Below, piece by piece: positions 9,200-19,299 of a DNA stretch of 64,000 nt. Source of the DNA: Limnoperna fortunei (taxonomy: Eukaryota; Mollusca; Bivalvia; Mytilida; Modiolidae). Position numbers and translations under genes: made by a program. The stretch spans positions 8,209,223 through 8,273,222 of the forward strand of contig OX104122.1 of assembly GCA_944474755.1 (NCBI GenBank), read 5' to 3'. Numbering within the stretch: position 1 is the stretch's first letter; each line of letters opens with the position of its first letter. The notes beneath the pieces are model-generated. The model searched no databases and was not told the DNA's origin. It saw nothing but the letters and a program-made list of their open reading frames with translations.

Positions 9200-11288
9200 T
9201 CACTGCAATAATTTCTTCTTTGGTTTTGGTCTACAGTTCTTGCACAACCATTTTCCTTTCGGAATTCTCTTTATTCCTGCACATTTGAAATGCAGCCATT
9301 TGAACGGACAGTTTTCATTGTCACATCCAATCACATCATCATTTTCTTCATTGTACTCCTCTCTGCAAACGCAAATTATAACCTTGTCGCTAGCTGCTAC
9401 ATTCAAGATTTTCACTGCAGTGTGTTCATTTTGGGACTTCACTTCTAATGGTCTTGAATAGAATTTTCCAATCAGTTCTGGCAAGATGACTTTCTTGAAA
9501 AAATATTCCGACTTTTCAGTAATCTCTTTGCCCACAGTTGTATCAACAGCTATTCTTTGAATAAACTTGTCCTTGTTTGTCCAAACGATAAAGTCACAAT
9601 ATTCTTTACCACTGACCAGAAGCTGGCACTGAACCTGGTAGTAGTATTCATGACCTTTGTCCAACTCCAAACTGTCACCATTTTTAACAAGAAAATCCAC
9701 AGTGTCATCTATGATGCTGTCGCGTTTTATGAAAGGACATTTAATTTCAAAAATAATGTCTCCACAGCATTCACAACTGGCTACTCCATCTGGGCTTGCT
9801 CCAAGGTAAGGAAAGTTTGGGTTGATCTGAAACCCAACAGGTTTCACATTGAAGTTGTCATGCAAGTCTGACATCATTTGATTATATGCATGTCGAGCTA
9901 TACCTTCAAAATCACGTCCCCACTCTGTGGCTTTTGATGAAAATTTCTTATTGGCAGGATAACATATGTCCTTTATTAAGCTCCTCGAAGGATTGTCCAA
10001 AGAAGTTCGACAAACAGACTTAATGCGTGATGCTGTTAGCCTACCGCTACGAAAAGTATACCATTTCTTACAATTAGCTTGGCCTCTAGTATCGACCTCG
10101 CAATTGCTTGCTTCTTCAATCGTGACCTTTATGTCAGGAAAAAATTCATCGGCCCTTCTACGAATCTCTGTCAGTGAGACGGATTTGTACGTTTCATCAT
10201 ACAAGTCTGTCAATACTTGTGGATATTTAGTATCCAGAGCTTTCGGTTTGTACTTGTCAGCATATCCTGGAACTAATGACAGTATGACAGGTTTTTTACC
10301 AGTGGCATCCAGCGATGAGAAGAACTTGGCTAGATCAGAAACCTCTGGTTCTTTAACATCTGCCAGTTTTCTACGATTCTGAATCTTAACAGGTTCCGAC
10401 ATAGAAATAGCCTGATCTAGTTGCTTTTTCTTTGTTTTTGCAGAGGTAAAGTCTATTTCCTGCACTGTTTTGTAGTTAACCTGAAAAATTAAAACAAAAA
10501 ATATATATTGCGCTTGTTAAAATGGAATTCATCATGCTTATAATAATAATAGTCATGTTAACTGAAGAAATATAATATTTGTAACTTGTGAGCAAGGTAC
10601 TATACAATATTCTAAATGTACATAAATTCAACCATTTTGCATTATTTAAATTAATATATACATTGTGTACATGTGATAAAATATTAAGTAGTTAAGTGAA
10701 ACATACCTTTGATATTGATGATGGCAACAGCCAGTATGCCTTTTCTTGTGTAACTGTCTTGCTGTTCCTTATTTTCACTGCGGCCTCAACTGCAAAGAGG
10801 AGAGCTCCAACATGAGAACAGACTTCCCCGATTCCAGCCATACAGGTGCAATGTCCAGATATAACCGTCCCATCAGATTCTGCTATTATCCATGGCAAAA
10901 GTGGTGCATCATTCATTCTCTGTGAGTGCTTCACTTTGGCCAAAAATACACTCTTCCCATTCACAACGTGATGACCCAAGTCCTGGACAAATCCACTGAT
11001 AAAATAGTTATATGCCTGCAATGACTTGTAGGCTTTAAGTTCTGCTAGGGTGTACGCACTCTGATTGTATACCAAGTAGTTTACAATGTCAGGATAACAC
11101 ATGTCCGGCCAACTTTCGATGTCCGTCTTGTTCCATTCGGCTTTGTTTATTTCGTATGGGTCCTTTCCATCAATTGCTTTCAGTTTGTCTAAGTATCTGG
11201 CCTTGGTAATTGTGTCCAGAGAATCCCTATACAACACTTTTAACTGTACTGCCTCCGGCGATATAATTTTCTTGTCCTTTGATGACAT
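9200..11288 (-). CDS. SWIM zinc finger-YqaJ nuclease-PHD protein of the ISL2EU-like element (one intron)
   Basis: The coding region is complement(9200-10480, 10707-11288), 620 residues. The intron begins GTATGT at 10706, ends TTTTTCAG at 10481 and keeps phase 0. I start at the ATG 11288-11286; upstream in-frame codons include only a GTG before a stop. A SWIM zinc finger sits near residues 144-165 (GHCTCMAGIGEVCSH), the YqaJ exonuclease-like fold in the middle with GASPDG near 421 and EIKCP near 437, and a PHD-like finger at about 559-610 (CVCREEY, then CP, LHFKC and WLCKNC). YqaJ domains belong to the lambda-exonuclease/PD-(D/E)XK group. In ISL2EU elements this second protein probably helps transposition or end processing, but its exact role is not established. 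It converges on the transposase gene, and its 3' UTR holds its own hammerhead ribozyme. Confidence 0.92.
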
Positions 11289-11389
11289 TATCGATCGTTT
11301 ACGCTTCACAAATATTTATTCCACCTGCACGCTTTTCTTGCCCTACAACATGGCCGACGCCGCGATGCATCATGGGTATTTAGGATTAT

Positions 11390-11402
11390 CGGAAAACTAT
11401 CT
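11390..11402 (-). repeat. ISL2EU right terminal inverted repeat
   Basis: CGGAAAACTATCT, the exact inverse of the left end. The YqaJ-gene ATG lies about 100 bp inside it, mirroring the compact layout on the left. Confidence 0.92.
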
Positions 11403-11745
11403 ATTGGGAGTTAAACGGATTAACAGAATTATCTGCTTTTAACCGGTTGTCAATTAAAGTTCAGCCAGATTAACAAAAGGTGCTAATTGAACTATTTTTC
11501 TTCTATTTGATGTTGCATAACATGGCCTGAGGTAAAAGATAGGAATGTAAGAATTATCATTAAAACCGGTAGATTAAGTGTAATGTGTAAAATACATGTA
11601 TAAGCCTTTGCTAACTATCTGACTATACAATAAATAGTTACTTCAATTACGAATACTGAAATTGACATGATAAGTGAAATGAACAACGAGAATAATAATA
11701 AATAAACAATTATCAATTCTTGATGTGCTAAATGTGTGGGTCATA
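11403..11745 (-). repeat. Gypsy-1 3' LTR, inner part
   Basis: Continues the LTR after the nested transposon and matches 18953-19295 with three differences by eye. It ends GTGGGTCATA. A G-rich minus-strand stretch just inside (11746-11765, AGGGGCCGACGGGG) is in the right place for the polypurine tract, though it is not a pure purine run. Confidence 0.92.
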
Positions 11746-13511
11746 TTACCCCGTCGGCCCCTAGCTGATTCTCCGGATCAGCCAAAGAAAATAAAAAATA
11801 TTTCATAGAAAAATTAGAACTAAAAGTTATTTACAATATATACATGCGCGCTTCTTATATCTTGAAATGCAGATATAAATATCATGGATTTGGATTGATT
11901 TAGTGTACATACATAATTCTAGTAACAAATATATAAAATAAATGTAAATTCGAATGTAGACAAAGATTACATGACTATAGATATGTAAAATATAAAATAC
12001 ATGTATCAGTAATACAATGCAAATAATGTAAATAATGTTTGTTAAACTTTTTTTTTTAAATAACACTCTTAGTAGAAGTTCAATTTCTTGTAGATATTTT
12101 ATGTATTTCCGAAATTGATGAAGTGTACGTGCATCAATTTAGTAGAAAATAATTGTTTGTAACGTGAATATGTCATTGGTTGTGATTTCCTCATTAGTGA
12201 CCCTTTAGGGATCATTTGTCCGCGGGTTTAAATAATATTCCATATATAATATAAAGGCACAATAACATATACTATTCTATGAGCGTGATGAATCCTAATT
12301 CTCAATGTCGATTATGATTTTTTTTTTAATAAATAAATTTTGCGAGAATACTGACTTTTGATTGGCTGGAAAATATTTTCTATCAGAGGATGGAAAACAA
12401 ATTTGATCGTCATGGAGACACGCGCCATTTGACGTCATATATTACTCCACGGGAAACTAACAGTTTTTGTGTTGATCTCTTTAAAAAAAAATGTCCAGTT
12501 ACAAAAATAAAATTGTTGAGTGTATTCTATTGTTTGAATTTATTTATAAGTATTAACTACATAAAATATTTTCTCCATCGAAGGATAACAAAATTTCCGT
12601 TTTGCACATTTAATATAATCCGCTACGCGGATTATACAATGTGCAAAACGGAAATTTTGTTATCCTTCGATGGAGAAAATATTTTTTGTAGTTAATCCTT
12701 AAATAAAAAAAATCATTTGTAGATCAACCTTTGTTTGAAAAGGCGTATATGTAAAACTATTCAAACTACAAAATTATACGGTACATGGTCATAAAAAATC
12801 TTAACTGGTCTTAGTAATAGGTGTAAAAACTCTCATTGCCAAGAAACAAAAGAACTCAATAAAAATGTCTGAAAAAGGGAATGCATGTACATAGGGTCTT
12901 AAAACTAAAAAATATGCTTAATGTAATATGAACTGGAAAACAAAAGGATTAACAATGGTTTAGTGAAATTAACTTGTATATTCTTACTTAATTTCGTAAT
13001 TTTTACAATTTTCTTTAATATAGGTTCGTCACTCCTAACTTAAAGAAGCCTGTCGATTAAAGTTTGGGGGACGAATCCAAACCTTATTCCCGAGGTAGCA
13101 AATAATGTTTTCCGAAAAGTTATTAGCGGGTACTGACTGTACTGAAATACCATTGTTAAAACTTTTGTTGTTGTTGTTGTTGTTGTGTAAAATGGAAATA
13201 ATGTGAAAAATATGTATGGCTTAAACTACAAGAAAAAGTTCATGCTTGTCCAAAGTTACGACCTTCCAATTGTGATAAACACTTGGTCCAAATTTACGAC
13301 ATTGTGCAATGAAACAATTTAGTGTGTTTTAAAAGAAAAAAAATTGTAGGCGTATTTGAAGTATGTGCAGACGTGTTTCTTAGCGAAATATGTTTGTTTG
13401 CTATTTAATAGGAGTATATATGATGTATGTAATATATTAAAACAATTTTGACTGTGTATTTTAATAAGGTATAGACAGACAAACTTTATAAAATGTTCTG
13501 TAATCCCTAAA
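11746..13511 (-). other. Gypsy-1 3' non-coding region
   Basis: The 1.77 kb between the integrase stop and the 3' LTR contains no credible reading frame on the minus strand and no envelope-like gene. It holds a large palindrome (12539-12706), a GTT-repeat at about 13163-13186 and AT-rich filler. Whether the palindrome belongs to the element or is a later foldback insertion cannot be told from one copy. Confidence 0.6.
12539..12706. repeat. Near-perfect palindrome (foldback or MITE-like)
   Basis: Left arm 12539-12623 and right arm 12627-12706 are inverted copies around the 3-bp centre TAC. Matching landmarks are TTCTCCATCGAAGGATAACA on the left, inverted near 12658-12677, and CCGTTTTGCACAT, inverted near 12639-12651. 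Arms differ by only a few bases. A cruciform or hairpin of roughly 80 bp arms is possible. Confidence 0.88.
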
Positions 13512-15117
13512 TTATGATTTGCGTTTTTGCGTATTTTTATTTCGTTGTTGTGTTATGCGTGTGTGGTATTCTTGTTGTAGTTCTGGTGGTATGTTTTCTT
13601 CTGGTTCCCAAGAATTATCTTTATGACCATAGCCTAACCATTTTATTAAGTATTTTCTTTTGCCGTTGTCGACTTTTGTTTTTAATATTTTTTCTACAAT
13701 GAATAATGTGTCGTCGTCTTCATCGATTGTGGGATTTGTTATATTAGGTGTATTGTGTAAAACAGTTTCGTGATCTGAATTTTGATTTTGTGTGTGCGTT
13801 TCATTATCAGAACTTGCACTTTGAGATTTCTCCTCATCGTCGTAGTCCGATTCGTCGTCTGTTCCGTCGTCAACGTTGTTAGTTGGTCTGTCTTGCGGAT
13901 CATGGAACGGTTTAAGTCTGTTTGCATTTTGCGGAACCTTTACTTGAGCATTATCGGAACATCTTCGAAGTGTGTACGTTAGGTTGCCACGATCTTCCGT
14001 AATGTAGTATGGTCCATCCCATTTGTAACAAAGTTTAGGCGAAAGTCCAATGGCTACTTTCTTTTTGTCTAGCCAAACTTTATCACCAACTTTGAATTCT
14101 GGGTCCTTTGCATTCTTATCGTGTTGAAATTTGTATTTCCGCTGTGCTTGCGTTATGTTTTGACGTGCCATGTCTCGGGCATAATTAAGTTGTTTGTGCA
14201 GACTGTCAATGTACTGTTTCGCATCATTTCCAACATTTGTGGGTTCAGTTAAAACAGTGTCTATTGGCGTTCTACACTCCCTGCCGAATAATATGTAGTA
14301 TGGACTGTACTGTGTTGATTCTGTGCAAACAGACGTGTTCATTGAGAAGGCTATACTTGGTAAGTATTCGTGCCAGTCTGATTGGTCATCGTGGATGAAC
14401 ATTCGTAGTTTTTCTATAATAGTTTTATTGTTTCGTTCGCACGTGCTGTTGGTTTGAGGATGGTAGCTACTGGTTGTCATCTTTTTAATTTCAAAAATTT
14501 TGCACACTTCTTTTATCACTTTAGAAAGGAAGTTTTGTCCACGGTCTGTAAGAATCGAGTCTGGAGCTGAAAATCTGCAGATAAATTCGTTGTAGAATAT
14601 TCTTGCAATTTCTTTTGCGCATGTTGTTTTAAGCGGGAAAATTTGAACAAATTTCGAAAAGGAACAAACAATGAGTAACACATGGGTATGTCCTTCTGCA
14701 CTCTTTTTAAGTGGTCCAATAATATCCATATGGAGTCGACTGAAGACGTCCAGCACAGGTAGTGGTTTAAGCGGTGTTGACTTTTTATGAGCTTGCGGTT
14801 TCGCTTTTTGACATTGTATACATGATCGAACATATTGTGATAAATCACTGTAAAGACCTGGCCAATAATATTTGAGACGAATTGTATGGTATGTTCGTTC
14901 TATCCCATGATGACCTCCTAGCAGTTGATCGTGATATGACTTTAAAATTTCGTCTCGTTGTGTACGTGGTACGGCTAGTCGTTTCACTATTCTGTCCGAC
15001 CGATGTCCTTTGCCTTTAGGATAGAACAAGTGGAAAAGTACGTCGTCTTCAATTATGTAATCTTGGGCCTCAATTGTAATTTTCCTTGCATGTTTCGTAT
15101 TTCCTGGCAACTCCCGC
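13512..15117 (-). CDS. pol: Gypsy-1 integrase with C-terminal chromodomain
   Basis: About 532 residues open. From the N-terminus there is an HHCC zinc finger (HHGIERTYHTI, then CIQCQ). The catalytic core has D in LHMDIIGPL, D in LTDRGQNFLS and E in the SYHPQT-N-STCERN motif, followed by a GPY/F-like region (YKWDGPYYI). A chromodomain lies near residues 473-515 (FIVEKILKTK, then YLIKWLGY and SWEPEENIP). Integrase inserts the cDNA; a chromodomain can direct insertion to marked chromatin, which places the element with or near chromoviruses. The frame differs from the RNase H part upstream, with the break at about 15118-15110, so it is not translatable as one polyprotein as sequenced. Confidence 0.9.
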
Positions 15118-15738
15118 TTAATTTAAGTACTCTTTTATGTCTTTGAAGTCTGTGTCTTCCGTCTGGTCTTTAATTAATTTTTCCTTTGGTGTTGTCGTTA
15201 TTTCACAGATTGATGCAGAAGGGTTAAAGTCGATAAAGTGCGTCTCTGTTTGACTTGAAGTGGACATTGTCTTTGCGAATTGGACAGTTGCGATTGTTTT
15301 TTCTGACTCATACTGCCTTCGGCTTAATGCATCAGCATTTCCATAACTTGCTCCTTTCTTGTAGATTATGTCGAAGTCGTAACTTTGTAAAAACATAGTC
15401 CATCTGGCTATTTTTCCGGTATTCTGGGCATCTTTGATCTTTTGGTAGTATTGAAGCGCTTCGTGGTCCGTGTAAATTTTGAACTTCCTGTTTGCAAGGT
15501 ACACCTGGTAGTGTTTTACTCCTTCAACTAAAGCCAACATTTCAAGGTCTCTAATGCCGTAGTTCTTCTCTGCTAATCGCAATGCCCTTCCGCCATATAC
15601 AACTACATATTCTCTGCCTTTCGCGTCTTTTTGTCCAAGAATATAGCCTATTGCCACATGTGATGCATCTGTATATAGGATAAATTCTTTGGTAAAGTCT
15701 GGAAATGCCAAGACAGGGGCTGATATTAACAGTCGTTT
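15118..15738 (-). CDS. pol: Gypsy-1 RNase H domain
   Basis: Same frame as the reverse transcriptase but separated from it by an in-frame TGA at 15741-15739. Visible motifs are FILYTDASH (first catalytic D), then LEMLALVEGVKHY (E), IYTDHEAL (D) and GNADALSRR at the end. The frame closes with TAA at 15120-15118, where the integrase frame takes over. RNase H removes the RNA strand during reverse transcription. Confidence 0.85.
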   Translation of the reverse strand, partial: KRLLISAPVLAFPDFTKEFILYTDASHVAIGYILGQKDAKGREYVVVYGGRALRLAEKNYGIRDLEMLALVEGVKHYQVYLANRKFKIYTDHEALQYYQKIKDAQNTGKIARWTMFLQSYDFDIIYKKGASYGNADALSRRQYESEKTIATVQFAKTMSTSSQTETHFIDFNPSASICEITTTPKEKLIKDQTEDTDFKDIKEYLN

Positions 15739-16600
15739 TCATTCTTGAAAATCCAATTCACAGTCTTTGTCCCAAATAAACTTTGCTCCTTTGGACAGTA
15801 GTTTATGTAAAGGAGAGGCAATCTTGGAAAAACCTTTTACAAATCTTTTGTAGAAATTCGCTAATCCCAAAAATGCTCGGACATCTGTTTTATTTTGTGG
15901 TGTTGGAAATGTACGTACTGCCTCTGTTTTTGATGTATCGACCGATATACCATCTTTTGAAAGCAAGTGACCCAAAAATTTGACTTCTTTTGCTGCAAAT
16001 CGACACTTTGATGGTTTAAGGCGTAAATTGGCTTCGCGGAGTTTTTGAAATAATGCATCAAGGTGTTGTAGGTGTTCATCAAAGCTGCGGGAGAAGATCA
16101 ATATATCGTCCATATATACCAGTGCACTTTTCCAATTAAGTCCTCGCAGAACTTCCGACAATGCTAGTTGAAAGGAATGGGGACTGTTGCTTAGCCCAAA
16201 CGGTAGTTTGTTGAATTCAAACACACCTTCGTGGCAGACAAATGCAGATTTGTGTTTCGTCTCTGGATGAAGCTTCTGCTGCCAATATCCGTGGAACATA
16301 TCAGCCACTGAATAATATGTCGCGTTGGCTTCTCCAAGTGTGTCGAATATATCTTCCAGTCGAGGTAAAGGGAAAACTTTCTTTTCTGTAAGTGCGTTCA
16401 ACTTCCGGTAGTCGACGGCAAACCTGTATTCGTTGTTTTTCTTCTGTACCAATACTACTGGGCTTTGCCATTCGCTCTGTGAGGGTTCAATAATTCCGTG
16501 TTTTAGCATTTCGTTTATCTGTTTGCTTATTTCTGTTTCCGGCAGGCGTTGTTCGAAAAAATTTCTGCTGGGCAGATCCAGTTTCAATGCGATGAGGATG
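15739..16600 (-). CDS. pol: Gypsy-1 reverse transcriptase domain
   Basis: Motifs in order: EMLKHGIIEPSQSEW, FAVDYRKLNALTEKK, VADMFHGYWQQKL (catalytic D), FGLSNSPHSFQ, the active site LVYMDDILIFS near 16109-16130, and FLGLANFYKRF near the thumb/connection. The protease frame upstream runs into this region in a different frame (change at about 16545-16560), and an in-frame TGA closes it at 15739. The sequence is otherwise well conserved. Confidence 0.88.
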
Positions 16601-17839
16601 GAGATCTGTACAGCCAAGTTCTGACAAATCGGTAGCAAAAACGTCCCGATTCATTCCTAATAATGTCATTAGTGATAGTTTTTGTGTTTCGGTTAAATCT
16701 GATTGTGTTAAATCAAAATTAAGTCTTTTTGCTATATCGATGTATTGATCTGTTTTGTTGTCAATTTGTGTATTTGAGAATGAATTGATATTTGCTGTTG
16801 TAACATTACTATCGTTGATTTCGTGTGTAACTGATTTTTCGTGGATTTCGCAAAATTTGCCTATTTTTGTGTGTCGTGATAATCTTACTTTTGTGTTTGT
16901 TGGGTTTAAAATTTGTACACAAGATTTTTTGTTAAGTATTTTTACTAAACAAGTAGCACCAATGACACTTTGTTTCCCAGGTAATGAAGGATTGGGTTCT
17001 ATTATGCCTATTTGAGACTTAATAGACTTATCTAATGTTTGAATGGGAACTAGCACTTCTGATCTAGGGGGGATATTCTCATCTTTAACCAAGGACATAA
17101 AACAAATACTACTATCATTAGTATTATTATTTACCAGGGGTACTTCTATCATTCCTGATTTTATTGTAAGTAATTTCTCTTCAAAATTTAATAAAGCTTT
17201 ATTATCTGTGAGAAAATCGAGACCGAGAATACAAGTATACTGAAAGTTTTGAATTACATAAAATGATTGTTGTAATGATAATTGGCCGATTTGAATTGTT
17301 ACATTAATTTTTCCTTTAACTTTTAACATAGTGCCACTTACACCTTTTATTAGTAAATATGCCTTTTCGAGCGGAATTTTATTTTGTAAATTCTGATGGT
17401 AGAATTGAGCCGAAATCGCACTTATTTGTGCGCCAGAATCAACCATGGCCATCGCCGAACTATTTGCAACCCGAATTTTTACATAATTTCCTGAATTTAG
17501 ATTGTTAATACTTGAAGCCGAAATTAATTTTGTTGGTTGCGCCGAAACAGATTTTTGTTTTGATCTACACATTTTTGAGGAATGGCCAATAGTTTTACAT
17601 TTTCTACATTTAGCCCTAAGAAATCGACATTGAGAAGGATAATGACCACACTCACCACATCTGAAACAAGGGTGTCGCTGCCTTCGTTCTCGTCTTTGGG
17701 GTCGTTTTATTTCTTGCACATAACCATGAGCTGGATCAGGAAATCGTGAAGACTGGATATGCTCTACAGACGCGATGTTTCTTGTTCTTTTTATGTTTTC
17801 TAACTCAGAAAGTTTGTCTTGCATTTTGTCCAAAATCGG
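16487..17839 (-). CDS. gag-pol: Gypsy-1 nucleocapsid and protease region
   Basis: Same frame as gag, following an in-frame TAA. It begins with a coiled-coil-like segment (MQDKLSELENIK). Two CCHC zinc knuckles follow at about 17680-17565 (CFRCGECGHYPSQC and CRKCKTIGHSSKMC), which bind genomic RNA. An aspartic protease carries MVDSGAQISAIS near 17450. The C-terminal 40 residues or so overlap the reverse transcriptase frame and stop being family-like at about 16555, so a frameshift lies there. Separation of capsid from zinc knuckles by a stop is unusual and suggests damage or an error. Confidence 0.82.
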   Translation of the reverse strand, partial: PILDKMQDKLSELENIKRTRNIASVEHIQSSRFPDPAHGYVQEIKRPQRRERRQRHPCFRCGECGHYPSQCRFLRAKCRKCKTIGHSSKMCRSKQKSVSAQPTKLISASSINNLNSGNYVKIRVANSSAMAMVDSGAQISAISAQFYHQNLQNKIPLEKAYLLIKGVSGTMLKVKGKINVTIQIGQLSLQQSFYVIQNFQYTCILGLDFLTDNKALLNFEEKLLTIKSGMIEVPLVNNNTNDSSICFMSLVKDENIPPRSEVLVPIQTLDKSIKSQIGIIEPNPSLPGKQSVIGATCLVKILNKKSCVQILNPTNTKVRLSRHTKIGKFCEIHEKSVTHEINDSNVTTANINSFSNTQIDNKTDQYIDIAKRLNFDLTQSDLTETQKLSLMTLLGMNRDVFATDLSELGCTDLHPHRIETGSAQQKFFRTTPAGNRNKQTDKRNAKTRNY

Positions 17840-18391
17840 TTACATTTTCGCGTGTATGATTTCTTCCACCTTTCTCAGTTCTTCTTTATTTCTCTGGTCT
17901 AAAAACGAATGGATCACTTCCGCCGATCGAAGACTTTCCTCTGTTTCCGCTAGGTTTTCTGGTTCGTTTCCAAATAAATGTACGAGTTCCGGTTTACATC
18001 GTATTCTTAATTTAGCCATTTTCATTTCGTCGTTGATATGTAGGTTCTCGGAAATTGCGTGAAGACGATTGATATATTCGGACGCTGTTTCTGTTTCGTT
18101 TTGACGCAAGTCGTCGAAATCACTCCGTTTTTGAAAGTTTTGTCCATAGCAATGTTTGTATTTTATAAGAAATTCGTTTTTCAAAAGTTGTTTTTGCTTT
18201 GTAATTTCTGTTTCAAGCTGGAAAAACCAAATCTGAGGATGTTCTTCTAAGAATAGGGGAAATGCGGTGCAAAATGTTTGATCATCCCATTCACACAAAG
18301 TAGCAAAGTGTTCAAATGTTTTTAACCATCTGTCAGCGTTTTCTGTAAAATCTCCTTTGAATTTTTGTGGTGCAAATTTTGTTAAATCCAT
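17840..18391 (-). CDS. gag: Gypsy-1 gag capsid (truncated by stop)
   Basis: 183 residues from the ATG at 18391-18389 (MDLTKFAPQKFKGD) to TAA at 17842-17840. It contains the Retrotrans_gag capsid fold signature (WLKTFEHFATLCEW, then LRQNETETASEYINRLH). The same frame continues open after the stop into the zinc knuckles, so the stop splits one gag protein. The leader between 5' LTR and ATG is about 250 nt. Confidence 0.82.
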   Translation of the reverse strand: MDLTKFAPQKFKGDFTENADRWLKTFEHFATLCEWDDQTFCTAFPLFLEEHPQIWFFQLETEITKQKQLLKNEFLIKYKHCYGQNFQKRSDFDDLRQNETETASEYINRLHAISENLHINDEMKMAKLRIRCKPELVHLFGNEPENLAETEESLRSAEVIHSFLDQRNKEELRKVEEIIHAKM

Positions 18392-18624
18392 CTTGATTTT
18401 TGTTTTACGTTGAACTTGGTTGTACAAATTTCACCATATATGTTACCTATTGCATTGTTAATAATTGCACGTTATTGTTGCCAGCTGAGACATTCTTCTC
18501 TTCTTGCGCCTTCTCATATTAGCACTTGTCGCAGAATTAGGCGAGACGGAAAACTTTAGCTTATCTAGTAAATGTTAGTTGTCCATTTCTCCACTTGACA
18601 GACGAGAGGTACGCTACTAGGAAA

Positions 18625-18642
18625 CCGGGTTCGATTCCACCA
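18625..18642 (-). promoter_or_regulatory. Gypsy-1 probable primer binding site
   Basis: Two bases inside the 5' LTR the minus strand reads TGGTGGAATCGAACCCGG, the expected place and TGG start for a tRNA primer site. Its complement contains a T-arm-like GGTTCGATTCC too close to CCA for a standard tRNA 3' end, so the primer tRNA cannot be named. Confidence 0.5.
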
Positions 18643-18644
18643 CG

Positions 18645-19295
18645 TATGACCGGGATGTTTGTTATCCTGATCGTTATTAAATGTCTCTCGGGGGAACTAG
18701 CTGTATCTGTTCAAACATAGACTCGAAGTCGTTGTACATTTCCATATTTATTTACATCCGTATATTTCAACAGTTAACAATAACAATATATGCAACATGT
18801 CATCTATAATCTATTTCCTACTATCTAACTTCTCTCTCCCCCTTCTACCATCAACTAACTTTTTTAAGTTACTTTTATGCCCTATGGAATTTAAAGAAAA
18901 TGACCAATGAGAATGCGTTTTACAATTTGGTGTAAACGTGTAATTTTTACTAATTGGGAGTTAAACGGATTAACAGAATTATCTGCTTTTAACCGGTTGC
19001 CAATTAAAGTTCAGCCAGATTAACAAAAGGTGCTAATTGAACTATTTTTCTTCTATTTGATGTTGCATAACATGGCCTGAGGTAAAAGATAGGAATGTAA
19101 GAATTATCATTAAAACCGGTAGATTAAGTGTAATGTGTAAACTACATGTATAAGCCTTTGCTAACTATCTGACTATACAATAAATAGTTACTTCAATTAC
19201 GAATACTGAAATTGACATGATAAGTGAAATGAACAACGAGAATAATAATAAATATACAATTATCAATTCTTGATGTGCTAAATGTGTGGGTCATA
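18645..19295 (-). repeat. Gypsy-1 5' LTR (intact, 651 bp)
   Basis: The uninterrupted LTR. On the minus strand it starts TATGACCCACAC and ends CCCGGTCATA, so the two ends form a 7-bp inverted repeat. Outside it lies the GTAC target duplication. It equals the 3' LTR exactly in length after subtraction of the nested transposon. Confidence 0.93.
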
Positions 19296-19299
19296 GTAC

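Larger units (their letters stand above)
6849..11402. mobile_element. ISL2EU-like DNA transposon, complete, two genes and two hammerhead ribozymes
   Basis: A 4554-bp element bounded by 13-bp perfect terminal inverted repeats AGATAGTTTTCCG and by AT on each side (6847-6848 and 11403-11404). The uninterrupted LTR copy at 18953-18954 has a single AT, which proves a 2-bp AT target duplication. It carries two convergent genes, each with one intron: a THAP/DDE transposase (+) and a SWIM-YqaJ-PHD protein (-). From established knowledge, ISL2EU elements of the PIF/Harbinger-related group make AT duplications and encode a transposase plus a YqaJ protein. Both genes look intact, so the element may be or recently have been active. 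The superfamily call rests on AT duplication plus gene content; no similarity search was done. Confidence 0.9.
6535..19299 (-). mobile_element. Ty3/Gypsy provirus with chromodomain integrase, split by a nested DNA transposon
   Basis: A complete minus-strand LTR retrotransposon. The 5' LTR is at 18645-19295 and the 3' LTR at 6539-6848 plus 11403-11745. Between them lie gag, protease, reverse transcriptase, RNase H and integrase in Gypsy order. A 4-bp target duplication GTAC flanks it at 6535-6538 and 19296-19299. Without the ISL2EU insertion it is about 8.2 kb. Both LTRs are 651 bp once the insertion is removed, and I count five differences, so it is a young copy. Even so, gag-pol carries two in-frame stops and two frame changes. 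It is either dead or those breaks are sequencing or assembly errors. No envelope gene is visible. Confidence 0.93.

Noticed and set aside
10707..11309. GTG at 11309 as the YqaJ-gene start
   Set aside because: Eukaryotic initiation at GTG is unlikely and an in-frame ATG lies 21 nt downstream (11288); a stop lies just upstream.
12390..12695. Plus-strand 101-codon frame
   Set aside because: Half of it is the palindrome arm; an artefact of the inverted repeat.
11746..13511. Possible envelope gene in the Gypsy-1 3' region
   Set aside because: No reading frame longer than about 100 codons on the minus strand, no signal peptide and no membrane segment.
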